IMG/VR virus record: IMGVR_UViG_3300010938_000122
Span: 1 to 27,640 of that record
DNA length: 27,640 nucleotides
Reading direction: 5' to 3' (one strand)
Origin: a virus
The position numbers and the translations under genes were made by a program. Numbering within the stretch: position 1 is the stretch's first letter; each line of letters starts with the position of its first letter. Shown here in pieces: positions 7,689 through 16,196 of this stretch. Under the pieces are notes generated by a model. That model was not told the origin of the DNA. It did no database searches and saw only the letters and a program-made list of their open reading frames with translations.

Positions 7689-8956
7689 TACTGTGTGTAC
7701 CCATATATAGACATTTCATCAATCATCTGGTCGCGGATTACCTTTGCTAACTCATCGAGTTGTTTTTGAACGAAACCAAAACTAGTTGGGTCTATTGTGT
7801 CGGCCACTTCCGACAGGCCTAGGCTCTTTAGCTTATCTCTTAGAATTTTTCCTAATATCATCATTTTTGTCTTTGTCTCACCGGGCAGCGTTTCGCTACC
7901 ATATTTTTCGCGCATGCTCTTCAATTTCTCGACCATTTTAAGTGCATCCTGGTATCGATTGTAAGTCATTTTGGCCGCCATTTTCTGGCGCGGTTGTAAT
8001 GCAAGTGTAGCTTCGGTCGGTTGGAATTCTCCTAGGGGTTGTTTCATCTCAGCTTGTTTTTGTGAGGCTTCCCCGCGGGCTTTCTCGATTGCCAGCAGAG
8101 TCTGCATATTTGCGGCCTGGGCCTGCTGCTTGAGTTGCTGGTCAATCTTTGCGCGGTCTAGCTCAATTTGCGCAGCCAGCGCTTCGGCATTTGCTTTGGC
8201 CTGCGGGGCCTGAGCATCCAGCGCAGCTAGCTTTAGCTGTTGGGCAGCGTTGTCCAGCATCAGCGACCGCAGTGCCAGCATTTTCTGGCCTTTGTTCGCA
8301 TACATGTCCATTACATTCCGGTATTCCTGCTGTATGTCGTTCAGGTCCTCTTTGCGCTTTTGCAGCTCGAACAGCTGCTCCTGCACATCACGGTCGATTG
8401 CGCGCTGGATGATTTCGTAGGCCTGGTTCGGCGCCCCCGGCTGGCGTGACAGCGTGTTACCAATGCCACTAAGTGCAATCGCGACCGCGGACAGAATGCG
8501 GTTCCCGGGAGTTTTCATTAGCCTATTTGGGTCTACCCTGTATTCACGCACTCGCTGGCGCGCCTCTTCCATCTGGCGCATTTTTTCTTCGGCCAGCTCG
8601 TCCGCGCGGGTCATTAACTGCTGAAATCGCTCTGTAGATTGCAATATCTCGGGCATTAACTGGCGCACGGCAGCAGCCTGGCGCTCTGCGGCCTCTGCCT
8701 GAGCCTGCCCCTGTTGCTTGACCGCAGACTGCATCGATTCATAGGCCCGCACAAGCGGAGCAGCCATCTGACCTGACAGGAGTGGCACGCGAAATGGAAC
8801 AACAGGTTGCTGTGGCTCTGGCGCAGGCGGAGGTAGAGGCGCTGGAGCCTGGAGCTGAGCCCGCGCGGCTTCCTCTGCCGCCTGCTCTTTGGGGGGCGCA
8901 CTCAAAAGCCTCGACTGGGGTTGTGGCTGGGCTTCCAGAAATAGAAAATCATCCAT
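7688..8956 (-). CDS. Coiled-coil virion protein, probable ejection protein
   Basis: A 422-residue protein rich in Gln, Ala, Glu and Lys. The first 60 residues are Pro/Gln-rich and probably disordered. A long region at about 70-290 is predicted to be coiled coil (for example QAEAAERQAAAVRQLMPEI), followed by a mixed C-terminal domain ending in IYGYTQ. I chose ATG 8956, which has GGAG eight bases upstream. An upstream GTG (8962) is too close to that site. It lies between two other likely internal proteins, and its stop overlaps the next start. A scaffold-like or tail-lumen role cannot be excluded. Confidence 0.6.
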   Translation of the reverse strand: MDDFLFLEAQPQPQSRLLSAPPKEQAAEEAARAQLQAPAPLPPPAPEPQQPVVPFRVPLLSGQMAAPLVRAYESMQSAVKQQGQAQAEAAERQAAAVRQLMPEILQSTERFQQLMTRADELAEEKMRQMEEARQRVREYRVDPNRLMKTPGNRILSAVAIALSGIGNTLSRQPGAPNQAYEIIQRAIDRDVQEQLFELQKRKEDLNDIQQEYRNVMDMYANKGQKMLALRSLMLDNAAQQLKLAALDAQAPQAKANAEALAAQIELDRAKIDQQLKQQAQAANMQTLLAIEKARGEASQKQAEMKQPLGEFQPTEATLALQPRQKMAAKMTYNRYQDALKMVEKLKSMREKYGSETLPGETKTKMMILGKILRDKLKSLGLSEVADTIDPTSFGFVQKQLDELAKVIRDQMIDEMSIYGYTQ

Positions 8957-8971
8957 TTCCACATCTCCATT

Positions 8972-9598
8972 TTAAGCCAGCAATCCTAGCGTTGCCACTG
9001 TGCCAGCTGTGTTTAACAGACCACCCAGAAAACCAGGATGCTGTTTGCCCAACTGCTGCTGGACAGCTAACTGTTCCAGCGCTAGCCTAGCTTGCGCAGC
9101 GGCCTGGTCGGCCGACAATCCCATCGCCATAAACCTGGCGGCAAGCTCTGACTCCAGCCCGCGGGTCCCAAGCAGCCCCTGCATGTATTGGGCCCGTGCT
9201 TGCGCCATTTCCTGTGCACGTAGCGCAGCCGCTTCCTGCGCCGCCTGGCCGCCGAGCTGCGCCTGCTGCTGTTGTGCAATACGATACGCAGTCAGCGGGT
9301 TCACGCCGCGCATCCCTGCGAGCATCGATTGCGCGCCCGCTCTGGCGCGTTCTGTGCCGCGCATAAGCAGGCTTTCTGCCACAGACGGAGCCTCGCCCCG
9401 GGCGGCTTTTTCGAGCATGTCCAGGGCGCTGCCTGTTCGGCCCCGAAGGCCAAGAGCGGCCTGCATGGCGTCCTCACCATACATCTGGCCGGTGATACCC
9501 CAGGAGTTAAGCCGATTGTCGCCAAGCACTCTGCTGTATGCCTGGTTGAGGTCGAACGTCGGTGCTTGATACCCGAAAAGGAATTCTCCAATACCCAT
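8972..9598 (-). CDS. Small Ala/Gln-rich virion protein, probable ejection protein
   Basis: A 208-residue protein with a helical core rich in Ala, Gln, Arg and Met. The stretch ARGEAPSVAESLLMRGTERA followed by repeated QQQAQ and AQ segments resembles a phage structural family often found beside tail genes and annotated as an internal or ejection protein. A short hydrophobic C-terminus (GGLLNTAGTVATLGLLA) could touch a membrane, as in P22 gp7-like proteins. ATG 9598 follows GGAGG across a nine-base gap after the upstream gene. The family reading is from memory of the pattern, so the function is tentative. Confidence 0.6.
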   Translation of the reverse strand: MGIGEFLFGYQAPTFDLNQAYSRVLGDNRLNSWGITGQMYGEDAMQAALGLRGRTGSALDMLEKAARGEAPSVAESLLMRGTERARAGAQSMLAGMRGVNPLTAYRIAQQQQAQLGGQAAQEAAALRAQEMAQARAQYMQGLLGTRGLESELAARFMAMGLSADQAAAQARLALEQLAVQQQLGKQHPGFLGGLLNTAGTVATLGLLA

Positions 9599-9607
9599 TG
9601 TATCCTC

Positions 9608-12526
9608 CTATCCTCTGGGCCGACTCCATCGTTTCAGATGAGCCGGTTCGATTCCGACTAAAAGCTCTACGCCACAGAATTTCCATGCCACCGTCCCAGC
9701 AGGGGACGCAGCCACAGAAATCCGCACAGCCTCACAAAGCTGGCGTGTAGGTATGATTCGATACCGGCGTTTGCTGCTTGTGGCTTGGATGATATAGCTG
9801 GTTTTATAAAGATCATTGTTGTAGTCGTATTGCAGCTCAACAGTAATGCCCAGGTTGGAATCAGTTTCAAGCAATAGCACAATCTCCCAGAGGCGATGGT
9901 ATCCTGCAAGGCCTGCCAGGTGCAGCCAAGGAGTTTTTATTATCGTGGCTTTGTCGGATGAAGAAGTAGAGGATGACCAATCAAACTTAAGTAACTCCTT
10001 GCTGTTGGTCGGTGGAGCGGCTGCCTTTACCGCGTAAATCTTGCCATCTATAACTGACACCGTGTGCCAGCTGTCTGTCTCAACAGCAGAAGGAATATAT
10101 TGGGTCCAGCTCTGGGTCCGCAGACAATAGATGTAGAGCTTACCGTTGGCGTCGGTAGCGATTAGGCGCTGCCGCGCTGAATCGAAAGTGATACCAATCG
10201 GGATGCCAGCTGTCGGATGCTGGTTTGGCCAAAGCTGATCGCTAATACGTTGCGATTGCGTCCCGGCGACTATGTAGATGCCGTCCACTGCGTACACACC
10301 AAATTCGGACATTCCGACATTGCAGATTGATTGCCCATCGGCCACACCGGAACGGAGCACGGTAACCGGGGCGTAGAACATCCCTTGGCCATATTTCGTC
10401 GGTAGGCTCTCAGCCGGCATGATAACACATCGGTCTGACATTCCAACAACGATCTGTTGCTGCGAGGCCCCGATTGCTTTGCTCTCGCCAAGATAAACAG
10501 ACAGTTCGTCCGATATTACTGGCGCATAACTTGGTTCAAACGGAGCCGACACAAAGAGCCGGTCATCCTTGCTGCTGAGCAGGAATAGGCGGTCGTTATT
10601 CACGGCCAGGGCAGTAACAGGGAAGTTAACGGCATGCATGACCTCACCGCCAGACGTATAAAGCAGCTCATGTTTGATGAGGTCTGTATCGTCTACGCCG
10701 TAATCTTCCCAGCTGCCGGTTGTGCTCCGGCCAGCGTAGTAATAAAGACTGCCGTTGGCCTCTGTGCGGTATATTTCCAACCAGCAGCGGGAGTCAACTG
10801 GCGGGTAGTAGGTAATCGTCACTTTGTAAGGTCCGGCGGCGAGGGTTGATGCGGTTCTGAAGGTAGGCGGACTACGGACAATATTGCCGTCCTTGTCGGC
10901 ATAGGCAAACACAAAAGCAAAGCCGTATTGCTTGCTCGATTGGTATTTACCGCTCGCGCTGGCTGTATAACCGATTGCAGTAATGATTGGCACATCATCA
11001 ATCAATACCGGTCTGACGCCGGTCTGGTCAATGCCCCAGAGCTTTCCGCTGCCAAGCAGCGTTACGTTCGGCAGCGCCAGGCCGGGGACAGGGGTTTCAT
11101 GGTCAATTGACGCTACAACCGCGCGGGATATGCTGTTGCTCGAATCAACAAATTGGTCATATTCCGTAATGGGAACATAGGCAACGCCATCCACAACCGA
11201 TATGTGTTGGCGACAGTATGGGTTTGTCACTCTCCCCACATCACCGCCGCCAGGAGACAGCACCGCCTCCAGGACCGCGGGGTTATCGCTGCAAGAGGCA
11301 AAAATCGCTGTTGTGCCAATCGCGCCGCTATCAATATCCCCAGGTTGGCCTAGAACAATCCGGGGGTTGTAATCTCCAGGATCGTATGGATGCGATGCAA
11401 GCAGCCAACCAGACAGCTGTTTAAGCGATGGGGGTGTCGCACTGATAATAGATGTTTTCGCTGAATCAAGCTGTGACGCATATATCGTGTAGTTATTCTC
11501 TCTGGATGTCCCCGCCGCCGTGCGGTCGATGTCGCCATCTGATGCGTTGAGGGTATAGCTACCACTGGCGTGCACCGTGGACAGGTCAGCAGAGTAGACA
11601 CGCCACTTTACGATGTTTGTCGCTGTAGTTTCGACGTAAGCAACAACAACGAGATCAGCACCCATCCCTGGCGAGTAGAATGCGTTGACCGAGATCGCAT
11701 AGGGGTTCACTAGAGCATTAATGGACGCACTGGCCAGCATGTTACCCCGGTTGTATGCAACGACACTAATTGAGTTCGCAAATGCCACAGCAACGTATAT
11801 CGCTTCTACCTGAGAACCTGAGAAATTAGTGTAGTAAGCGCACGCATCGTGCTCGTATGCGCCGGTAGCTAGAGTTGGGACTGATGTTAATACTGACAGA
11901 TCATTCCCTAATCTCCATTCTCCGCTTAAAGTATAGGGCACATATGCGGAGCTAGCCCGAGCGAAGAAAATACACGCACCACCTTGCTCTGCAACGAGAA
12001 CAGGATAATGCACAGCAGTTTGTAGCAGGACGTTATGTGTCCGCTGTTTGTCCTTCCAACGCTCTAGCGTGCCGTAAACTCCAGATGTCCCCTCAAACGT
12101 TATAGTCGTTGTCTGGCTGTTGAGCGCAATTATGGCTTCATTCGCCGCCACGGCTTGGAAGAAACGACAGTTCGGAAACTTCTTGTCGGTCAGCAGATTC
12201 TTGTAGCTAGCCGGGCCGAATCGGCCGCGGAGCGTAAAAGTCGAACCGTCGTAGTAATAGACGCCAGGATATTCGTTGGTTTTTCGCGCCAGGATTAGCA
12301 GGCCGCCGCCTGGCGCGGGGTATACACCGTAAATATTCTGCCATGTAGCCCCCGGCGCGGACAACAGAGTTGACGGCCCCGGGAGCGGATGAAACGCTCC
12401 GATTTCAACGTCAGGCAGAAGATTCTTGAGATAGTTGTATTTTGTATCCCGGAGCAGCCTTGCGTCCAGGCTGCCATCCAACGAGCCCAGCGCAGGCAGT
12501 GTTACTATTTGACGACCGAGTGGCAT
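9608..12526 (-). CDS. Large tail protein of the P22 gp10 / T7 gp12 type
   Basis: A 972-residue protein beginning MPLGRQIVTLPALGS, then a region with LLPDVEIGAFHPLPGPSTLL and many aromatic beta-strand stretches such as LILARKTNEYPGVYYYDG. A long beta-rich body after the adaptor gene, with NNDRLFLLSS and AQLWPNQHP-like segments (QLWPNQHPTAG), fits the nozzle or 'stabilisation' proteins (P22 gp10, T7 gp12 tail tubular protein B) that form a ring at the end of the short tail. The open frame extends 22 codons upstream, but that would overlap the preceding gene. ATG 12526 lies one base after that gene's stop with GGTGAG next to it. Confidence 0.7.
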   Translation of the reverse strand: MPLGRQIVTLPALGSLDGSLDARLLRDTKYNYLKNLLPDVEIGAFHPLPGPSTLLSAPGATWQNIYGVYPAPGGGLLILARKTNEYPGVYYYDGSTFTLRGRFGPASYKNLLTDKKFPNCRFFQAVAANEAIIALNSQTTTITFEGTSGVYGTLERWKDKQRTHNVLLQTAVHYPVLVAEQGGACIFFARASSAYVPYTLSGEWRLGNDLSVLTSVPTLATGAYEHDACAYYTNFSGSQVEAIYVAVAFANSISVVAYNRGNMLASASINALVNPYAISVNAFYSPGMGADLVVVAYVETTATNIVKWRVYSADLSTVHASGSYTLNASDGDIDRTAAGTSRENNYTIYASQLDSAKTSIISATPPSLKQLSGWLLASHPYDPGDYNPRIVLGQPGDIDSGAIGTTAIFASCSDNPAVLEAVLSPGGGDVGRVTNPYCRQHISVVDGVAYVPITEYDQFVDSSNSISRAVVASIDHETPVPGLALPNVTLLGSGKLWGIDQTGVRPVLIDDVPIITAIGYTASASGKYQSSKQYGFAFVFAYADKDGNIVRSPPTFRTASTLAAGPYKVTITYYPPVDSRCWLEIYRTEANGSLYYYAGRSTTGSWEDYGVDDTDLIKHELLYTSGGEVMHAVNFPVTALAVNNDRLFLLSSKDDRLFVSAPFEPSYAPVISDELSVYLGESKAIGASQQQIVVGMSDRCVIMPAESLPTKYGQGMFYAPVTVLRSGVADGQSICNVGMSEFGVYAVDGIYIVAGTQSQRISDQLWPNQHPTAGIPIGITFDSARQRLIATDANGKLYIYCLRTQSWTQYIPSAVETDSWHTVSVIDGKIYAVKAAAPPTNSKELLKFDWSSSTSSSDKATIIKTPWLHLAGLAGYHRLWEIVLLLETDSNLGITVELQYDYNNDLYKTSYIIQATSSKRRYRIIPTRQLCEAVRISVAASPAGTVAWKFCGVELLVGIEPAHLKRWSRPRG

Positions 12527-12527
12527 C

Positions 12528-12818
12528 TCACCAAACCCACAACTTGACCTTGCAGTCGGCGCTGGCGGTAAGAGTGATCGTCCTGTCTCCAATATCAGTT
12601 ACAGCCACGCTGGCTGGAGTATTGACAGACAACACAATCGCACCCTGAGGCTTATTTGGCAGAGTATGTGTAGTAGCCTTTGGGACGCCAGCTTGCAGGG
12701 TCGCTTCGACAACCGCGCCGGCTAGAAAGGGACATTCCTCTATCTGCCGCGCCCAGCGGGAAAGCCGCTCATCAAGCGGTATTGACTGCATTCTTTCCAG
12801 CTTGCTTATCTTCATCAT
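12528..12818 (-). CDS. Small conserved-looking tail-region protein
   Basis: A 96-residue protein. The first half is helical and charged (ISKLERMQSIPLDERLSRW). The second half looks like a small beta domain that ends in KVKLWVW, after HTLPNKPQGAIVL. Proteins with the same outline, a histidine, a PxGAIV strand and a terminal LWV-aromatic end, are common between adaptor and tail genes of podoviruses, but their role is unknown to me. The ATG overlaps the stop of the adaptor gene (ATGA), and the tail protein starts one base after its own stop. All three are therefore translated as a unit. Confidence 0.65.
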   Translation of the reverse strand: MMKISKLERMQSIPLDERLSRWARQIEECPFLAGAVVEATLQAGVPKATTHTLPNKPQGAIVLSVNTPASVAVTDIGDRTITLTASADCKVKLWVW

Positions 12819-13549
12819 GGCACCCAGAATGACCCACCACCACCGCCGCCGCCGCCGTATTTAATCGGGTCGTAATAAGGCGGCATAAAATAACGCCGAT
12901 GCGCAGTTGTCCCGGTATGCTGCGGGCCAATGCTCTGCACTGGTGGAGGCCACTTTTGCGCCAGAAGCTCGCGTTGCTGATACAGCGCGCTGGCATCACG
13001 TTCCTGTTTGGTCAAGTTATAGATAGCAACCGTCAATGCCACAAATTGCTGTTCGATCTCACTGATGTTTATCGAATCAGTGTCATTTACCAGCACAGGA
13101 TACCGCCAGCGATAGACGATGTTGACCGTCATATCAGGATGTGGATATATCGCCAGTGTAGGCCCCTGGCCTGGCTTGGTGACGATTAACACCGGAGGAA
13201 ATGGTAGCACTTGCATGGGATATTGTGCTATTTGTGGCAAAGGGTCAGACACGATCTGCAGCGGGTAATTATATGGCGCTATGTAACGATACACACCCAG
13301 GATGCGATAGGGCGTGTATTCCAGGAGTGTAGATAGGTCGTATTCTGACGTATCGGCAGCAACACTAATCTGGCCAAACGCTACTCTGTCCCGGCCGGTG
13401 CCCATCTGGTCGTGCATCGCTTCGAGCTCTTCAAGTGCAAGGTTGACCTGCTGGTTCTGTTCATCCGAACTCAGATAACTATCCCCACCGGTTGTCTGGA
13501 GGTCTGCGAGCGCCAGCGCTCTATTTTTCAGGTCTGCGAGGGTCGCCAT
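12815..13549 (-). CDS. Head-to-tail adaptor, tail tubular A / P22 gp4-like
   Basis: A 244-residue protein starting MATLADLKNRALALADLQ, with a helical N-terminal half (EQNQQVNLALEELEAMHDQ) and a beta-rich centre with PYRILGVYRY and YRWRYPVLVNDTD. The helical start and the LEELEAM-type segment fit adaptor proteins that bind beneath the portal. The order portal, scaffold, capsid, adaptor and large tail protein supports this. Near the end it has eight glycines in a row (12833-12856), coded by GGC and GGT repeats, before SFWVP. The ATG follows GGAGGGCTGA. Which of the gp4 or gp11 families it belongs to needs a profile search. Confidence 0.65.
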   Translation of the reverse strand: MATLADLKNRALALADLQTTGGDSYLSSDEQNQQVNLALEELEAMHDQMGTGRDRVAFGQISVAADTSEYDLSTLLEYTPYRILGVYRYIAPYNYPLQIVSDPLPQIAQYPMQVLPFPPVLIVTKPGQGPTLAIYPHPDMTVNIVYRWRYPVLVNDTDSINISEIEQQFVALTVAIYNLTKQERDASALYQQRELLAQKWPPPVQSIGPQHTGTTAHRRYFMPPYYDPIKYGGGGGGGGSFWVP

Positions 13550-13566
13550 TCAGCCCTCCAAGGAGA

Positions 13567-13605
13567 GCGTGGGAGGGGCGGATTTGCGGTCCACCCCTCC
13601 CATGC
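13567..13605 (-). terminator. Strong GC-rich hairpin after the capsid gene pair
   Basis: Twelve paired bases (13567-13578 with 13594-13605, one G-T pair) enclose a 15-base loop. The core is GGGAGGGG against CCCCTCCC. It lies between the decoration-like gene (stop at 13610) and the adaptor start at 13549. No T-run follows, so it more likely slows polymerase, terminates partly, or protects the capsid mRNA 3' end than acts as a full terminator. Confidence 0.55.
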
Positions 13606-13609
13606 TGGG

Positions 13610-13990
13610 TTAGACCGACGTATCTTTCGCCAGCACAAGCACCGAGATGCTGTTAAGCGCGTTCGCGGCGATGTCAGCCACAGCGGCCGCGCTTACATCC
13701 CAGTTGGCAACATCGACGTAAGTGTTGCCGCCTGAGGTGCCCCAACCAACAACCTGGAGAAAGTTATCAGTCGCCGCTGCAAAACTCGGCGTTGCGACTA
13801 TTCCCAGGATATCGTTGAAGAGGCCCTCGAAGACAACACGAAACGTTCCGGTACCGGTGCGCGATACCGATACTACATGTTTTCCCTTTAGGCCCGTAGG
13901 TGCGCTCGTTCCGTTGGGCCAAAACCGGGCCGACAGCAACACAATGCCCGGCCCGGGCGCCCATGAATGGAATTTAGCGAAGTTAGCCAT
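13610..13990 (-). CDS. Probable capsid decoration (cement) protein
   Basis: A 126-residue beta-rich protein with the pattern ARFWPNGTSAPTG, SRTGTGTFRVVF, then alternating strands and NWDVSAAAVADIAANALN-like sequence near the end. Short proteins with this outline are frequent in phages next to the major capsid gene and are usually taken as virion surface components. It lies 14 bases after the capsid gene in the same transcript and is followed by a strong hairpin, which fits high-level expression with the capsid. ATG 13990 follows GGAGATGCGGAA. The role is inferred from place and fold impression, not from an identified domain. Confidence 0.6.
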   Translation of the reverse strand: MANFAKFHSWAPGPGIVLLSARFWPNGTSAPTGLKGKHVVSVSRTGTGTFRVVFEGLFNDILGIVATPSFAAATDNFLQVVGWGTSGGNTYVDVANWDVSAAAVADIAANALNSISVLVLAKDTSV

Positions 13991-14004
13991 TTCCGCATCT
14001 CCTA

Positions 14005-15231
14005 TTAGGCGAGCTTAATGGACACAATGCTGTCAGGCCGCTGGGTTACAAATTGCGGATAACCTCCGAGCCGCACTTCGTAGGCATCGGCATTGTAGAC
14101 GCGCAGAATACGGTTGTTGTCGTCAGCCAGCACCGCGGGGAACTCGCCGTAAGCGATTACGCGCGCCTGGTCGGGGTCGAGCATAAAGCCATAGTTGGGC
14201 GGGCACCAGGGGTGCGGCAGCACGTTGATGACCGATACATCGCCGTAGATTTTGATGGACTGGAAGCCGATGTCGCCTAGAGGTCCATTCAGGCCCTGGG
14301 CGGGAAGGAACTCGAATTCCTTCTTGCTGCCCAAGAGATTGACAAGCCGGCGATACCACTTTGGGTTCAAGAAGCAGTAGCGGGGCATCGCACCGTTGGC
14401 GGCTCCGGCGCTCTGGGCATTGACCAGCGCTTCATCGATGTTCTCGCTGTTCGCGGTCGCATCGTAACGAGTTCCGGCCAGCCGCTGCGGGTCAATACTG
14501 CGGTCCACGCCGAAGAAGCTGTCGCCCGAAGTAGGCGCAGAAGCAGGACACCATGCCTGGAGGCCGCAGATGTTTACCCTGGACGAGGTCGTGAAATCAC
14601 CCAGGAAGAAGAGATAATCGTTGGCGGCAATACCGGTAATAGTGCCGCTGTAGGTAATCGTTCCGGCGTCGCGGTCTACAGCGGTAATGGTGCCACTGCC
14701 GCTACGAGCTGCGGCGTTGTATGCAGTAGTCGCACCAATCATCTGCCCAACTTCAAACAGATGTGCATCCTCTTTGTTGGTAAGGGTGATCACACCACTA
14801 GAAACGCTGGCGATCTGGCAGAGCAAGCCATAGCCGTCGCGGAACAATTTGATCTCGGCAGCCCGCAGGACCGCGTCCATAGTGCTGTCGAGCTCGGCCT
14901 CGATTGCCTGCAAGAAGGCCAATTCGTTGTTCCGAGTGGCCTTGACCATCTTTCCGCTAATCTGCGCGATACCGTATTCCTGAGAACAGGTAACCTCAAA
15001 GGCTCTGCGGACGGTAACGCCAGCGCTGGCGATAGACTGCGCCGATGAGAAAGTGACAGACCGGGCGGGGTTGACGGTTACTTCGACAGGTACCTTGTCG
15101 CCGTAGCCTCCGGCGTTGAAGTCTTTCTTTAGCAACATGAATAAGGGAAATTTACGCCAGCCCAGCCGGGCCACGGCATCAAACGAATATCGCTCTTTTA
15201 GTAATGCATCAGTAGCACTCCAATCTAACAT
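14005..15231 (-). CDS. Major capsid protein
   Basis: A 408-residue protein directly after the scaffold gene. The first part (to about 125) is of mixed helix and strand type with SGKMVKATRNNELAFLQAIE, a long helix as in HK97-fold spines. Residues about 130-205 form a beta-rich insertion (GVITLTNKEDAHLFEVGQ, then GTITAVDRDAGTITYSGT), similar in place to insertion domains of P22-like coats. The C-terminal half holds RYCFLNPKWYRRLV and DVSVINVLPHPWCPP, then YPQFVTQRPDSIVSI, typical of capsid ends. The ATG follows AAGGAGGATTGTT, the best site in this area, and a hairpin lies just upstream. Length and gene order fit, but no family profile could be run. Confidence 0.8.
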   Translation of the reverse strand: MLDWSATDALLKERYSFDAVARLGWRKFPLFMLLKKDFNAGGYGDKVPVEVTVNPARSVTFSSAQSIASAGVTVRRAFEVTCSQEYGIAQISGKMVKATRNNELAFLQAIEAELDSTMDAVLRAAEIKLFRDGYGLLCQIASVSSGVITLTNKEDAHLFEVGQMIGATTAYNAAARSGSGTITAVDRDAGTITYSGTITGIAANDYLFFLGDFTTSSRVNICGLQAWCPASAPTSGDSFFGVDRSIDPQRLAGTRYDATANSENIDEALVNAQSAGAANGAMPRYCFLNPKWYRRLVNLLGSKKEFEFLPAQGLNGPLGDIGFQSIKIYGDVSVINVLPHPWCPPNYGFMLDPDQARVIAYGEFPAVLADDNNRILRVYNADAYEVRLGGYPQFVTQRPDSIVSIKLA

Positions 15232-15243
15232 AACAATCCTCCT

Positions 15244-15258
15244 TGCGCCAAAGGCGCA
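15244..15258 (-). promoter_or_regulatory. Hairpin just upstream of the capsid ribosome site
   Basis: On the minus strand TGCGCC-TTT-GGCGCA forms a perfect six-base-pair hairpin whose 3' side touches the AAGGAGG of the capsid gene. A second palindrome, GAAAAAC-GG-GTTTTTC, lies about 20 bases further upstream. Hairpins in this place often protect the 5' end of abundant phage mRNAs or mark processing sites. Which of these applies here is not known. Confidence 0.45.
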
Positions 15259-15366
15259 TTAGCGTTGTGCGAACCGAAAAACCCGTTTTTCCTTCGAGCT
15301 TATCGGCGCTCAGCTTACGGAGGATTCAGGAGTGCCTAACGGTAGGCAGTGCTACGGTCTACAACA

Positions 15367-15396
15367 AGAGTAACACGACTTGCGCCGTGATGTCAA
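15367..15396 (-). promoter_or_regulatory. Candidate promoter before the capsid gene
   Basis: On the minus strand TTGACA (15396-15391) is followed after 18 bases by TACTCT (15372-15367). The -35 match is perfect and the -10 match weak (3 of 6). It sits in the 161-base gap between scaffold and capsid genes, where an extra promoter would raise capsid output. The rest of this gap holds only the two hairpins already noted. Confidence 0.35.
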
Positions 15397-16196
15397 GATT
15401 TACGCATCTTGCCGAGCGCATACTCCAGCCATTCGCCCCGGCTCATTACTGCGGGGTTTTTGCCCTCTGGGCCAGTTCGCTGGCCGGCTGCATCTGGCGT
15501 TGCTGCAACGCTGCGTTGCTGCTGCGCCGGCTGCGATTGCTGGGATTGCTGCTTCGCTGTTTGCTGTACTCCCAGAAGCTCCTTGAGAATCTGGCTCTGT
15601 TTAATTTTACCCATCACATCGTTGGCCCGTTGCGCCAAGATTTTAGCCAGTTGCTCGGGGTCAAGGGGGGTATCATCGCGCAGATAAGCAGCGATGACCT
15701 GGGACATATCGGGTTTCTGGCCATACAGTTCGGTCTCAAAATCGAGCACTTTTTTGACGGGGTGATAATCAGGTTTGCTTTCGATTAGTTGCTGGACAGT
15801 CTCGGCCAGGCTACGCAGCTTGGCCTGCCTGGCTGCGTTGCGTTCCTGTTCTTCGAGCTTTGCTTTAATGCTTTCAAGTTCTCGTTCGATCCTGTTCGGG
15901 TCGCTCTGCTGCGGCTTTGAGACGATGATGTCGTAGAGTTTGTCCATATCAATGTTCAGAGCTTTCAGCGCTTGTGTTGGGTCGGCTTTCCAGGATTCAA
16001 GCTGTTTGGTGAGCTGGTCAAGCTGGACCTGATAGCGCTTCGCCTCTTGCTGTGCGGTTAGAGCTCTGGCTTCGGCCTGGGCGATGCTATCAAGCATCTT
16101 TTTCTGCAAGTCTTCTGTTGGTGTAGCGGCAGGTTGTTGACTTGCTGATTGCGACGGTGTCACCTGTTCGGCGGTTTTTGCTACGGTATCAGGCAT
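15393..16196 (-). CDS. Capsid scaffolding protein
   Basis: A 267-residue protein rich in Gln, Lys, Glu and Ala, placed between portal and capsid genes. The N-terminus (to about 28) is low-complexity. Residues about 30-145 are strongly coiled-coil (LDQLTKQLESWKADP, ESIKAKLEEQERNAARQAK), then follow helical segments, a Gln-rich linker near 215-235 and a basic C-terminal helix ending MRKS. A charged C-terminal helix is the part that binds coat protein in known scaffolds. The ATG overlaps the end of the portal gene by eight bases, with AAGGAGGAGAG as its ribosome site. No protease domain is visible, so any removal would be by exit or an external protease. Confidence 0.75.
   Translation of the reverse strand: MPDTVAKTAEQVTPSQSASQQPAATPTEDLQKKMLDSIAQAEARALTAQQEAKRYQVQLDQLTKQLESWKADPTQALKALNIDMDKLYDIIVSKPQQSDPNRIERELESIKAKLEEQERNAARQAKLRSLAETVQQLIESKPDYHPVKKVLDFETELYGQKPDMSQVIAAYLRDDTPLDPEQLAKILAQRANDVMGKIKQSQILKELLGVQQTAKQQSQQSQPAQQQRSVAATPDAAGQRTGPEGKNPAVMSRGEWLEYALGKMRKS

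Noticed and set aside
12527-12592. Longer N-terminus for the large tail protein
   Set aside because: It would overlap the preceding gene by 65 bases and lacks a ribosome site, whereas ATG 12526 follows the upstream stop by one base.
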